Part shown: positions 12,205 through 25,236 of the stretch, one piece after another
Layout: each line of letters opens with the position of its first letter
Numbering within the stretch: the stretch's first letter is position 1
Assembly (NCBI GenBank): GCA_013397695.1
Contig: VYZI01000320.1
Span: 24,206-88,205, forward strand
Source of the DNA: Centropus unirufus
Taxonomy: Eukaryota; Chordata; Aves; Cuculiformes; Centropidae
Length of the DNA stretch: 64,000 bases
Reading direction: 5' to 3'
Position numbers and translations under genes: made by a program
Notes under the pieces: generated by a model
What the model was told of the DNA's origin: nothing
The model's input: only the letters and a program-made list of their open reading frames with translations
Database searches by the model: none

Positions 12205-12510
12205 AGAGAATCATTGAATGGCTTGGGTTGGAAGAGACCTTAAAGACCATCCAGTTCCAAGCCCCCTGCCATGGCCAGGGACAGTTTCCACTGGATCAGA
12301 TTCTCAAAGCCTCATCCAATCTGCCCTTGAGCACCTCCAGGGGCAACCATGACTTCTCTGTGCAATCTGCGCAGGTGCCTCACCACCCTCACAGGAAAAA
12401 ATATCTTCCTAATATCAAATCTAAATCTCCCTTATTTCAGCTTAAAACTACTACCCCTCCTTCTATCACTTCTGTTCCTGATAAAGAGACCCACCACAGC
12501 TTTCCTGTAG
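12205..12510 (-). mobile_element. CR1 LINE 3' fragment
   Basis: Starts agagaatcattgaatgg, then ttgggttggaagagacctta and ccatggccagggacagtttcc, and runs to tttcctgtag, the standard 3'-terminal region in antisense. The 100-codon + frame at 12228-12530 is antisense CR1. Confidence 0.94.
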
Positions 12511-12938
12511 ACAAGCAGCAGATTAAGTAACAAAATATAAGAAAGAAGATGAAGATCTTGAACATTCAATGGATATCTTAATCTAGAATATAAAACTATT
12601 TTTTAATATGTGTTACAAAGTCCACCCATCGTTCTTTATTTTCTGATGGTGGCCAAATTACCTGAGATTCTCCCATAAGAAAGTTATTTTGTTACTAAAT
12701 CCTTCTTACTCCTGGTGTGCTATTGTCAAACTCTACTGACACTTCTTTCATTTCTCATTCATTTTATCTGTCCTAAGACAACTTCCCAGTCAGGTTTTAC
12801 TTTCACTTCACATTTCATCAGTGCTACATATAACCCTGCAGTTCTTTCCATCTTGTCCCATGTCCTTTCTCTTACATCATTTAGCCAGCTGTAATAACGT
12901 GTAAAAGCCTTGGAGGGACACTGAGCTACTGATGACCT

Positions 12939-13625
12939 TCACAGAGGAATTAAGGTTGGAAAAGACCTCTAAGATTGTCAAGTACAACCATCAACACAAC
13001 AGCACCAACCATCAACACAACAGCACCTACTAAACCATGTCTGGAAACACCACATCTACACAGAAGGAGATGAGATTAGTCAGGTAGGAGCTGTCTGTTG
13101 TAAACCCACGCTGACTGGGCCTGATCACCTGGTTATCCTCTAAGTACCGCCTGATGGCACTGAAGATGATCTGCTTCATAACCTTCCCTCAGCACCAAGG
13201 TCAGGCTGACGGGCCTGTAGTACTCCTTCTAGCCCTACTTGTAGATGCTCATCACATTGGCTAATCTCCAGTCAACAGGAACCTTCCCAGTTATCCCAGT
13301 ACCTTTGGGTGTATCTCATCTGGCCCCATAGGCTTGTGTGTCTCAGTGGTACAGAAGGTCACTAACCATTTCCTCCTGGCATAGGAGGAAATAAGGGTCT
13401 TCCATTTCAGCGGGCTAGATCTCCAGAGAACAACTTGTCTTGATATCAGAGCCTGAGGCAAAGATGACACTAAGTACTTCAGCCTTTTCTTCCTCCTTTG
13501 ACATTACATTTTCCCTCTCATCCAGTGAAGAATGGAGAAGCTCCTTAGCCCTCCTTCTGTTGCCAATGTATTTATAGATAAAGCAATGGTCGTCCTTTAT
13601 CGCAGTAGCCAGAGGGAGCCAGGTG
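12939..13625 (-). mobile_element. Internally deleted CR1 with reverse-transcriptase-domain remnant
   Basis: 12939-13063 is a 3' end (aattaaggttggaaaagacctc). It is joined directly to interior ORF2 sequence at about 13064-13625, recognisable by aacccacgctgactgggcc, tcaggctgacgggcctgtag, ttggctaatctccagtcaac and ctcatctggccccatagg. Several hundred bases between the two blocks are missing relative to a normal CR1. Within the 3' block a 21-bp unit (aaccatcaacacaacagcacc) is perfectly duplicated at 12986-13006 and 13007-13027. Decayed, with no open frame. Confidence 0.9.
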
Positions 13626-13636
13626 TTTCACAGCAA

Positions 13637-13905
13637 TGCATGGTGGGAGGATGAGAGGCAGCAGACATGAACTGAAATAAGAGCAGTTCAGGCAGGACAT
13701 AAAGAAAACCTTTCCACCCCATGAAGGGAGTCAGGAAGAGAAGCATTTTGTCCAAAAAGGTGGTTCTATCTCTTTTCATGATGGAGGTGATTGAATAAAG
13801 CCCTGAGCATCTCAATCTAACCTCAGAGCTGGCCACGCTTTGAGCAGGAGTTTGGACTAGAGACTCCGAGGTCCTGCCCACTTAAATTATATTGTAATTC
13901 TATGG
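13637..13905 (+). mobile_element. CR1 LINE 3' fragment
   Basis: Sense-strand CR1: gatgagaggcagcagacatg, then tgagcatctcaatctaacct, cacgctttgagcaggagttt, ggactagagactcc and attgtaattctatgg. It sits tail-distal to the minus CR1 just upstream. The 94-codon - frame at 13597-13881 is antisense to it. Confidence 0.85.
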
Positions 13906-15500
13906 TTACAAAGATCACCCACAGAGTAGAATCAAATATCACATAATATCATTCTCATAGATCCTCTTATTAAAATATTCAGATTTACCATTAACCTGGT
14001 TAGCACAAAGACAAAATTTCATCACTTGTAATAGTAATACCTAATGGTAAGATCTGTAGACTCTTTGCTATTGTGTAGAGACAGTTGAGCACATTCATGC
14101 TCTTGTTCTTTGCCTTCCGTCTCCTAGCAACTCCATCTGCTGCCTTATTTTGTATGGTGGAAGTACAAGTCAGATTTTTTTTTATTTAAGTAGGGAAAAT
14201 ATGCTCCTTCCCTGTTTCCAATTCAGCTTAACACACGGTTTTATATTTAAGATGCTGGAAACACTTTTGCACAAGTGAAGTTCATTTCATCCTACACTTT
14301 GTCATGACCAGATCCCCTTTACCAGAGATTCAGACCAATCTTATAGCCATGGGTTCTTGGCCACATAGGAATTCCAGTGACTATTGATACTGTCGGTTCT
14401 CTCCAAGACTCATTAATCCACCTTTGCTTTGAGGGAATGTTTCTGTTGTTTTTTACCACTATTGTCTGGTCTTTCATGAAGTATAATTAGACAGTCTTTG
14501 GCATCCATAATTCACAAAATCTCTATTACTCATTCTCTGGCACATGACATATTTCTTTGCCAATATTTGTGGAGCACACCGAACTGAGTGGCACTGAGGA
14601 GTACGTACCGAAAAGGGCTTATTGTGTATAAGCCTATTACTTACACACCCATTAACTCTAACTAACCCACTCTCCACTGCAATATCTGTGTCCTCAGCTA
14701 CAAGTGATTAACCCTCACACCAACATAGTCTCTTATCTGTCCAATGGATAAAATATCATAGATGAGTAATGTGCAGAAAAAAAGGAGAGAAAAATCAGTC
14801 TGCTCCTCGAGGATTTGAGGGTCTCTCAAGAGAGCACCAAAAGCTTATGAACCTAAACCTTGTTTGTAGCCTCCAGAAATGATGACTTTCAGGTATTTTC
14901 AATAGAAATAGAGCTGAACCTTTTGTTTTAGAGATCACTGGTTCCTTGGTCTGAGTATTCCCCCCCTTCAGTCTCTTCAGTCCTTTTTACAGTGTGTAAC
15001 TTTTCATGTTATTTAGTCATCTCTCCAAAGCTCCCTCGTTGATCTTAGTAACTGCTTCAGGCATTGTCTTTTCTGATATCGACAAAAAAAAATATTATTG
15101 GGCTGCTCATTTCTGCAGTGGATTTTTTGGCTGAACTTTGAAAAGGTGGATTGAGAGGGAAAAATACAGTCTTTACTGCATCCAGGTCAGACTGTCTGCT
15201 TGAACCTAAAACAAGAAATCACCAAGTGCAACAACTAGAAAGATTTGTGTGTATGTGAATATTAACGAATTTTCAGCTTTATAAATTACTATTCCTAGGA
15301 CCCTCTTTGTTGAGCTATAGGACTGAGTTGTGAAATTGAAGATGAATTGATGATGAATTGATGTATGTATTACAGCAATTTTAGGAGAACAGATCAAAAG
15401 AAAATGCAAACATCAAAGTGTGTACCTGTACGGGAAGCTTCCCTTACATAACAGACACTTCAGCTGTAGTCCAGACAAAACATTTATTTCAGCTTCTTTA
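13906..15500. other. Unique sequence
   Basis: No repeat or gene recognised. Short homopolymer and AT runs only. Confidence 0.5.
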
Positions 15501-15663
15501 TCATAGAATAACAGAATAGTTTGGGTTGAAAGGGACATTAAAGATCATACAGTTCCTACCCCCTACCATGGATAAGGGCATTCTCCACTGAATTAAGTTG
15601 CTCAAAGCCTCATTCAACTTGGCCTCAAACAGGTCCAGGGATGGGACATCCACAACTCCTTAC
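15501..15663 (-). mobile_element. CR1 LINE 3'-terminal fragment
   Basis: tcatagaataacagaatagt, ttgggttgaaagggacatta, tgctcaaagcctcattcaac and gggatgggacatccacaac mark about 160 bp of antisense CR1 terminus. Confidence 0.93.
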
Positions 15664-18600
15664 AAGGACTTAGAGTTTCAAGAAAACCCAAATACTAATA
15701 GTGTCCAGGATTTTGATTTTTAAAACAATCCTAAGCAATAGCTAATGGCCAATGGTAAACAATACTGGCATTCACTGTGTTGATATGTAGGTGATGTTGT
15801 CAACTGTAAAAACCACCTCATTCCAAAAATTCCCACATGAAGCCAGACTATAATACAGCACATTAGCACAAATATCTTCTTAGGGTCTATTGAGACTGTC
15901 ATGAACAGACTCAATAATACCCCAATTTAACAGAGAAAAATGATGACAATGAGTTAATCCTCCCAAGTGCTTTGCCCATGACACGATAACAGATAGAAAA
16001 CAAGCATGGAATACACTGGCCACCTGTGTTTACTATTTTTGTAGATGACACTGGCAACAAGAACATGCAAAAATATAGTAAAATATATATTGATTTTAAT
16101 CGACATAATATGTATTGTTCTGAAAATAAGCAACCTAGCAGAAAAAAAAATGTAATGAAAAATATAACCTTTATTGGATTTCTTTTTTCAATTTGCACAG
16201 CTGCAGTCTTCTGTCATAGCGAACTTAAATAATAGTAAATACTAGGTATCTGACACGTCTATCATTATATATCTTCAGGTTTTCAGCTCAGCATCTGCTG
16301 CATCATTTCTCAGACCTGAGAGTGTGTGAGACCTGAGAGAAACCACGGATAAGAAAAATGCATCTTTTCAGCTGAAAGCTTATATTTTTCAATAACAAAG
16401 GGCTACAGGCCATACTCAATTGCTATTGCACAATAGAAGGGTTCTCTAAAACTCTCATTTTAATATAAAGCTAGAACTACCTATAAAATAGCAATTTGAA
16501 GGGAGGAAGTGGTTACAGGGAGAAGAATCTTCTCTAAAACACATCAAATTCTCATGTTCAATAAAAAGAAATGAAACCATTTTTTCCAAAAGAAGTAATG
16601 CCGTAGTGCAGACAAGCTGTTTCTAAACCCCTTAGGAACTTCTAATAACCAGCTCAGGGATGCAGTTGCCTTTCCTGTACTGCACTGATTTTCAGTGCCA
16701 GGGGGGAGTTCTGATTTTAAGGATTCCCTCCTCAGCCCCTTCATTAAAAGTAATTACTGTCAATTAGCCCATCTTGTAGCAAAATCAAAACGTTCCATGC
16801 ATATCCCATTTAACACTTATATTATCTTTTTCTAGGTTTTCTCTACATTTTTCAGGGTTTCGATAAAGGAGCGTATTGGATGACTTTGGGCTTCATCATT
16901 AGAAAAATCAATTTGCGTTAGTTTAGAATCAGATCAAAACATTTTAAATCCAAAAGATCAGAACTGTAAAGTCTGATTTAAAGCCTTTCCCCTGTTAAGG
17001 GAAGTCATACAATCTTCAAAGTCCTTTAGAAGCATGAGCACCATATTTTAAAAAGGCTGAAGAACTCAAATCCTATTGAAGACACGCTGCTAAAAACTAG
17101 ACCCCAGCTGTCTGCACTGTCTTAGCAGCGCCTACTCCCTGTCTCTATTTTGGATACCTTTAGACAAAACCATTTGGTCATAGAGCTACTCCTAAGCAGC
17201 ATGGATTTCAGTCAGTCCGTGCCATTTGAGCCTAAGGCTAACAATAAATGCCCAAATCCAGCAATCGGTACTTCACAAAAGTGACATATTCAGAGAGAGT
17301 AGAACTTAGAGGCTGGCATTCAGCCCCCACATATGATACATTCCCTTCCTATGCAAGTGCCCATGACATAACTGCAGGTGTGCTGTCAATCCCTAACTAG
17401 TGTGATGTGGCCAGAGTACAAATTTTCATGGAATTTTAGGAAAAAATGAAGCTAACAGGACAAAAGAACAGGGATACTTCTTCTTCCTTCAAGTGCCCAT
17501 TGAAGGAGAATAATACATTTTTTTGGCTCTTCTTGCATCCACACATGGAGAGGTTTGGTCACAGCTGGAGCTAGTGTCTCTCTCCAGTCCCAATTCAGCA
17601 ACCATAAGCATTTACTGATTCCTACACATTAAAAGAATGTCTCCAAAGTCTTTCCTGTGTCTTAAAATACAGCTGGAGGATAGTGAAACCATATTAGGTG
17701 ATCTCGGCTGCATTCTCTATGATCCTTCAAAGTCTTTCCATTTTTTAAACGGTAAGAAGTCTGTCCTGGAAAGAGGGAGCACACACAGTACTTCCTGCTG
17801 CATCTTTTCTACCTTGAATAAAACAATTAAAATCTTACAAGCAGTGCCAGACAGCATACAAATGAAGCCTGGTCCCCAGTTATGTTAATTATTCTGAATC
17901 CTAGTTTAATGCAAATATTTTATATAACCCAGTGTTAAGTGACTGTGTTTTTAGATATCTTTTACCTCATATATCTTACTGACCAGCTGAAGTAGTCCTT
18001 TATTAGGCTTGCTGGGTTTTTATGCTTCCTGTTCATAAGTCCTAATTCTACACATACACACACGCACACACAAACACACGCATGTAGACACCTCCCGTGG
18101 TATTTACATGTGTATGGTGCTATGGAGGGATTTCACTGGCCAGCAATGTCCTTGCAGTCATATATTTTAACAGCGCATTTTTCTGTGAATCCAGCCCTGG
18201 TGTAGGAAGCTATTTAGGTGTTTTTAAAATGTTAATATGTTGCTTGGTTACAACACAATATTTAAGTACTTGGACACACACGTAAGTGACCTGGTGCAAG
18301 ACATTATCTAAAAAAGAAAATCCAGTCTAGCCTAGCACATAACCCCTGTTTGGGGCTCAGACAGATGTTAATTTTTAAATTAACTTCAATAAAATTGGAT
18401 TTTCACGTTATGCCATTTTGACAATTCACCCAGTTTGAACAGGAAACATGAAAACTAATTTCTGAAAAGTGCTCATTCACATGTTGATTTCAAATTGTGA
18501 AGCACAAAGCCATTTCCAAAAACATCTGAAGATTTGTGCTCTCAGTGTGGCAGGACTTACCATTCTTTTTGCTGCGATCTGTCTTCTGCAGTTAAAAAAA

Positions 18601-19007
18601 GATGCCTGGGAATCAGAATTCACTCTTGCAGTGCTAAATAAACACCAACAATAGGGAACTGAAGAGCTTCAGTTTTGACAGCTTGCTTTTATAGCACTAA
18701 TTTAATATGTTTCTCTTCTAAAATACCAATATATGATGCACTTAAAAAGGATGTTAATAAGTATTCAAATATTGATACAAAACTCTGTTGCTATGATACT
18801 GTACCATTTTAGGTTAGAAAAACATTTGCTTTATTCTTTACTATAGAAAATGCAAGACAATAAATGGCTAGTTTTATTTCCTCTCTTATTGAAGAAGTTA
18901 AACCAACTCATTATACCCCTTATGCTGCCCTGTGTTAGAATTACAGGACTGGAACATCATGTTGGAAATCAGCTTTGGGGTGTATGGATTTATTGGTTTT
19001 AATTTAA
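15664..19007. other. Unique AT-rich sequence
   Basis: I see no CR1 or gene. A short CA-rich microsatellite lies inside (18050-18086, annotated separately). The open frames, such as 15911-16198 (-) and 17637-17888 (+), show no recognisable domain. Confidence 0.5.
18050..18086 (+). repeat. Imperfect (CA)n microsatellite
   Basis: cacatacacacacgcacaca followed by further interrupted CA units, about 36 bp. Confidence 0.9.
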
Positions 19008-19425
19008 CATAGAATCATAGAATTATTTGCGTTGGAAGGGACCTTTACAGGTCATCTAGTCCAAACCCCAAGCAAAATCAGGGACATCTTTGACTGGATC
19101 AAGTTGCTCAGAGACTCATTCAACCTAACCTTGGAGGTTTCCAGGGGTGGAGTCTCCACCACCTTCCTGGGCAACCTGTTCAAGATTTTTACTACCCTCA
19201 TTTAAAAAAAAAAATGTTTCTTATATCCAATCTAAATCTGTCCTCCCATAATTTAAATCCATCACTCCTTGACCTGTCACAATAGGCCTTGATAAAGTGT
19301 GTCCCAGCTTTCCTGTAGGCCCCCTAGAAGTACTGGAAGGTTCCTATAAGGTCTCCCCCTGCCTTCTCTTCTGTTGGCTGAACAACCCCAACTCCCTCAG
19401 CCTGTCCTGTATTATCCTGCAGCTA
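19008..19425 (-). mobile_element. CR1 LINE 3' fragment
   Basis: atagaatcatagaattattt, gttggaagggacctttacag, ttgctcagagactcattc and the distal block aacaaccccaactccctcag place it as about 420 bp of antisense CR1. A poly-A/T expansion of 11 A lies at 19204-19214. Confidence 0.95.
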
Positions 19426-19876
19426 TTTTAAGGTAAGAAAGACTGGTTTGCCTGCTCCCTTGAACTGATGATGGAGCTGGCTTAGCCTGAAAAAGAGTGT
19501 CTATTCCCATATAGTGCTCTGTTCCTCCTGAGGAGGAAATGGGTAGAGGGCCATCTACAGCTACATGGTGTACCTCTGGCTTTTCTATGCTTTACCTTCT
19601 CTCCTTCTTCAACCCTTACCTCTTCTGTGCTGGCAAAAAGGTTTGAGCTAGTCCCAGTCCTGAACTAGAAGGGAAGTGGTGACTTTGGAGATAAGAGAGC
19701 AAAAGTCTGACATGCATCACAGTGGAGAGAGGTCAAGGCTGACCACATAATTGCCCAGATTTCATGGTGGGCATATGCAACGTCAAATTCCTTGCTGGAT
19801 GGGGGTTAATCTCTGACTTATGTTGACAGGAGGCATTGTGTTTGCCTGTGAAAAGCCCATCTAGAGATCTTGTGGA
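19426..19876. other. Unique spacer between two CR1 copies
   Basis: Nothing recognised. The frame at 19733-19939 (-) partly overlaps the next CR1. Confidence 0.4.
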
Positions 19877-20413
19877 GCAACTGAGGGAACTGGGATTGTT
19901 TAGCCTGGAGTCAAGGAGGCTGGGAAAACTTAAAATCAAGCAAAATTATTTGAATGAGCATTGAATATTTTCTTGGTATGAACTGGAAAAGTCTAAATAA
20001 GTACAAATATGCTTACATTTTCTACTCTTACAAATTTAGACAAATACTATTTGTTCTGGACAACAGGGGGCTGAGGGAAGATACTATTGCTCTCTACAAT
20101 TACCTGAAAAGAGGCTATAGCAAGGTGGATGTTGGTCTCCTCTGCTAACTAAAAAGTGATAAGATGAAAGGGGAATGGCCTTAAGTTGCTCCATGGGCGG
20201 TTTAGATTGGAAATTAGAAAAAAAATCCGAAAAAGTGTTAAAACATTGGAAGAGGCTGCCCAGGGAAGCTGAGGAGTCACCATCCCTCGAGGCGTACAAC
20301 AAAAACGTCTAGATGTGGCATTTCGGCATATAGCTTAGTAAGCATGGTAGTGTTGGACTGACAGTTGGACTGGATGATCTTAGAGATCTTTTCCAATCTT
20401 AATGATTCTATGA
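19877..20413 (+). mobile_element. CR1 3' fragment carrying a 131-bp non-CR1 segment
   Basis: CR1 sequence at 19877-19922 (ctgagggaactgggattgtt, tagcctggag) is interrupted by 19923-20053, which is not CR1. CR1 then resumes at 20054 (ctggacaacagggggctgag) and runs to the 3' end cttaatgattctatgag. The CR1 bases at the junction are present on both sides (cctggagtcaaggaggctg and ctggacaacagggggctg), like a long target duplication or two fused copies. The inserted segment is shared with the CR1 at 24909-25498. Confidence 0.88.
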
Positions 20414-23400
20414 GACTAACACAAAACTGAATATTTCTTCAATGAGAGCACTAAGCAGTACGCAGGAGGATGCTTAAACTATGTAGGAAATAATTCTGGG
20501 CAGTAAGGACTACTGCAGGTGTAACAGTACAGCCACCTGTTGCGTGATCAGACTTTCAGAACAAAGGTGTGGTCTAAAATGGAGAAATTTATGGTGTAAC
20601 TACTCTGGCACAATGGTATTAGCAATGCATTGTTTCTGTTGTCTGATTGTACACTACTAAAACACACCAGTGAATTCTCCTGTTTAAACAAGCCTTATAG
20701 ATGAAAGGGCAGTACCTTTTTTTGTGCCCTGGAAAAAGACAGAAATGTAAAAAGAGCAGCATGCACAATATGTCCTCTGCAAGGAAAAATGGTAGTTCTG
20801 AGTGTCCCTCTTCCACCTGGAAAGAAAAAAAGGGCTTGAAGGCAAGCCTGTTTTATGACTGCTTCGGTACTCTCAGCCTCTCATTTTAATTAAAGCACAG
20901 CACCAAGGAAGAACTAAATCCTGCTTGTTTTACTCAAACAAATGATCCCATCAACTTCAATTAATCTACCTGCAGGATTCCGATTGGAAGGATTAAGATC
21001 TCAGTATAGCAAATTCATTTCACTCTTTTTCAAATGTAAATAGTCATCTCTCAATTGTCAGCTGGATTTCACTGTTGGTTGTTAAGCACGAGGTCCTGAT
21101 TCTTCCCCCTCATGGTGTCTCCTAGGCTACTCTGTACCACAGACATACTCAAGGCTCATGCAATAATTGGGATGGAAGTGGAACTTTAGAGGCTCTAACA
21201 TTTATATGTACATATATATTCATATATGATGTGTTAACATATCTCAAAGAAGACATAAAAATTTCCTCATCGGGAATTTGTTACATTAATTAATTGAATC
21301 CCCGAGCTTCCAGTCTGTAATGGGATTTTATTCCTATTTTCCCTATGTAGACAACATTTTGCTCACCACTGTCCCCCACTGTGATGCTAAGGGAACAGAT
21401 ACCGTTACCCGATATGTAGTATAAGAAGTCTCACCTTATTTTACAACTGATGCAACATTCTTGTGAAACCTCTTTATAGCCGCTTTCATTGGAATGTCTC
21501 CACTTAGTTAAATAAACACCTTGGTGTTAATTCAGCTGTAAATGAAAACATATTTTGATTTGAAATGTCATTTTAATCTCCAACCTATCATTTTAACAGA
21601 CTGAATAGTTATTTTAGGTGGAGATGGCATTGGCAGTTTATTGGTTTTTTTAAATTATTTGAAAAATCCAACAAAAGAGACTGTTACTGTATTTATCAGA
21701 AGTCTCATAGTGCCTTGATATTCTGTCAAATTATTCCTAATTGCATTATGCTTATCTTTTCTTTACCTTTATAGCTAGGTTGAATCTTTCCAGAACTTCT
21801 CTTTGATCATTTTTAGCTTGCCACTACAGCTAAGTTTTACCTTCATGCTGAAAAAAACCACATTAAGAATTCTCACTAGGTCAATATTATAACTTCTTTA
21901 ATTTTGTCAAAAAAATCTGGAACATTGACACTATGCTTCACAGAAAATTATTGAAAAAGGAAGAGTGGTATGTAGTGAGAGTATATATCATACCAACCAG
22001 TGGAGTTCCAAACAGAAACTGAAAAAATAAGGAAAACCAAGACAAAACCACAACTTAGCAGAGCACGACTAAGTGTTGAACCTGTTTTTAAGAAAATATA
22101 ATCTCTTCACCATTTAGAGTGTCTCAAAATTATATTTTTAAACAACATGTTCCATTTTGAGCACTTCTGGCTTTGTAGATAGGACCAGTGTCTACTGCCT
22201 ATATTAATATATTCACCCTTCTGAACCTTTAAATTATTTGAAAAATGAAGCTCATTAGAAGCTGCAGACACTCTGCTGACTGCTTGGGTTTCAGGTTTAC
22301 AGCTGTGTTTGCCTACTCTTATCCTCCAAAAGTTAGAAGCCCATGGCATGTGCTATCTATACCTACACAATTCTGACTGAAGAGCAAGAAAAAAAGAATG
22401 GCATGCTTGCCTGAATTAATACTTCAAGCCTTCTTTCTTGAAGCTTTAGAATTGCTTTTTTTTTTTTAATGTCTTGCCACTACAACCCTCCTGGCTTTGG
22501 GTTTAACGTGGTGTTATGCTGACTTGGCAATAATCCTCCTTTCAGGGAACTGACCCAGTGCACCCTTTAGAAGATGGGAATCTAGGATGTCTAATCGTTG
22601 TCAAGTTCAATGAAAAAAAAAAGAAGAAGAACTAATAAAATATCTGGCAACTCTGACTTTGCAGCAAGGAAGATTTTGGAAAAAAATATGCATCAACTAC
22701 AAAGTCAAAAATATGATCTAGCTTAAAAAAGTCAGAAGTTCCTATAAGGAGACATAACAAATATGATGAAATATGTGGCTGAGTGTTGTATTTAACATAC
22801 CTATCTTTAGAAAGAAGTTTGATATGGTAATACAACAGATTAATAATAAATAATCGACAACAAATTAGGCAGTTGCTTTCACTCTTTGAAGAACTGCTTG
22901 ACCTGAAGAGAGACAGCAGTTAACTGTGATTGTTACAAGGTCATGGAGAAGGCAGAGGCTTGTAAATGGCATAACACCGTTAAGCAAAAAATAAATTATC
23001 ATCCTGTTGATATTTCACCAGGAATAGCACAATGTCACAAGTTGTTTCCTAAAACACTAACATCTTTCCTAATAAGTCTGAAAGATACCCAAGCAAGCCT
23101 CTATTGCAATAAACATTTTATAGGTCAAATACACTGTAAATTAAACATATATTTAAGTGCTTTCATTCTTTAATCATAGGATTGCTAGACATCTGTCATG
23201 GCTCAGAGGATTAAAAAAGGTGCTGGGCTTAAATGATACTCTATATAGGCTCAGGGAATTGCTTCCACAAATCCATTCTCAACCTGCACTGAGCTTGATA
23301 GTAACTGAAATTCTCTCCACTGCTTGTTGGCTGACTAACATAAAACACATCTGACTGAGTTGTGGAGGATGAGCTGACCATGTTCTCAAACCTTTAATGA

Positions 23401-23867
23401 GAATCATAAGCTCAGAAACCAAATATTTGTGAATAACGGGGCAGAGCTTCACCTGTTTACAAGTGTCAGAGAATACAGCAGGAATAGGATTCATTACTAA
23501 GGTCCTTCAATGCTGTTTCTGTTAGCCCACAGGTCACCACCTCTGACAGCTGTGTGATTGCATCTCTGTTCAACACAGGCTCTGTCCCCTTGTAATACAG
23601 AATATGAGAATGTTTTTAGAAAGAGATGGGATTTTGTTGCTTTAACTGCTTGTCAAATATAATGAGAAAACCTACTTGAAATATAGTGGCAAAAAGTAAT
23701 ATTGTTCCTTCAAAATTATACTTAACTTTCATTCTGCCTAAAGTCATTCACATATAAAGGTCAGAGAAGAACAATTTAAGACTAATTCAGAGAAAGAAGT
23801 TAGATACCTAAAAGTTATGTGAATAATAACATTTCTCCTGAGAATGATTTGCGTTGTCACGGTAATG
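20414..23867. other. Unique AT-rich sequence
   Basis: I see no CR1 or gene. Contains poly-T and poly-A runs (for example 22456-22469) and short AT-rich stretches. Open frames are short and featureless. Confidence 0.5.
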
Positions 23868-24227
23868 CTGAAGGAACTGGGGCTGCTTAGCCTGGAGAAG
23901 AGAAGGGTAAGGGGACACCTTATCACTCTCTACAACTACCTGGAAGGTAGTTGCTTGTAACGAGGTGGGTGCTGGTCTCTTCTTCACAGTAATGAATGAT
24001 GGAGCAAGAGGAAATGGCCTCAAGTTGTTGGTTTAAATTGGATATTAGAAAAAAAAATCTTTACTGAAAGAGTGGTGAAGCACCTTGGAAGAGGATTTCC
24101 AGGGAAATGGAAGAGTCTCCATCCCTGGAGGTGCTAAAAAATGAGTAGGTGTGGCACAGTGGTATCGGGCTGGCGGTTCGACTGAATGATCTTAAGAGGT
24201 CTTTTCCAACCTTAATGATTCTATGAT
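23868..24227 (+). mobile_element. CR1 LINE 3' fragment
   Basis: Sense CR1: gaaggaactggggctgctta, gcctggagaagagaaggg, tctctacaactacctgg, gaaatggcctcaagttg, and the end cttaagaggtcttttccaac with attctatga. This copy lacks the extra segment found in the 19877 and 24909 copies. Confidence 0.94.
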
Positions 24228-24908
24228 TTGATGTACCGGAAGATACGTCGGGATGGAATTTACAACAGCCACCATGCTAAGCAGGCAAAGTTCTAGAGAA
24301 TTTTAAAATTCTGGAAAATTTTGTCAGACCAAAATGTGTGTGAAATCCCACTGCTCTCTAGAGCTCAGGGCCTGTTAGTCTGCATAATGTTCTCTTGAAA
24401 ATATAGGTTCACATCCTATCTTTCAAAGAACTTTGTAGGACTCCAAATGGATTTTCAACAGCTAGCAGTGGAAGTCCCTACTCATACTTATCTGACTGCT
24501 TAAAGTAAAATCATGTCAGTCTTAGAGCAGTGTAGTCCAATTTTGCATCTTCAGTGATTCTTCTGACCATTTCTATGCCTTAATGTTCCTTTCTCTGCCG
24601 TTCTCTTGCTTTCCAATGCTTCGAACTTCTTTTTATTTTGATATGGGATAGCATAGAGCCTGATATCAAAACACTGCCCAGAAAACTATACATTTGAACT
24701 CCTTCAGATGCAACATTGAGCCAGGGTCACATGCGTTGGGTGGATGGTATCCCTTCTGGGTTATTACAAAAATAACTACTTATTCTTTTAGCTCTCTTCT
24801 AGTGGAGCCTCATTCATTATGCACGTTGGAACTGCTCCAAAAGCTCCTTTGCGAGAATTGCTCAAAGGACTCAGGTGCTGATAGGAATGCCTAGTTTCCA
24901 ATTTCCAG
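24228..24908. other. Unique sequence
   Basis: Nothing recognised. Confidence 0.45.
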
Positions 24909-25236
24909 CCAGTCCCTAAGATCTCCCAGTCCAACTGTCAGGCAACACCACCATGCCTGGTAAACCATGTTCCAAAGTGCCACATCTATATACATTTTTA
25001 ACCCCTCCAGGGATGGTGACTCCTTCACTTTCCTGTGTAGCCTCTTTCAATGCTTGACCATTCTTTCAGTAAAAAAAATTTCCTAATATCCAGAGCCCAT
25101 GGTGCAACTTGAGGCCATTTCCTCTTGTCCTATTGCTTGTCACTTGAGAAAAGAGACCAACCCTCACCTTGATGCAGCCTCCTCAGATAGCTGTAGAGGA
25201 CAATAGCGTCTCCTTTCAGCCTCCTCTTCTCCAGAA
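24909..25236 (-). mobile_element. CR1 LINE 3' fragment (composite copy)
   Basis: Antisense CR1: cctaagatctcccagtccaa, ctccagggatggtgactcc, gtgcaacttgaggccatttc and tcagcctcctcttctccag. Its 5' side, at higher coordinates, continues directly into the non-CR1 segment at 25237-25498 that is shared with the 19877 copy. Confidence 0.93.
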
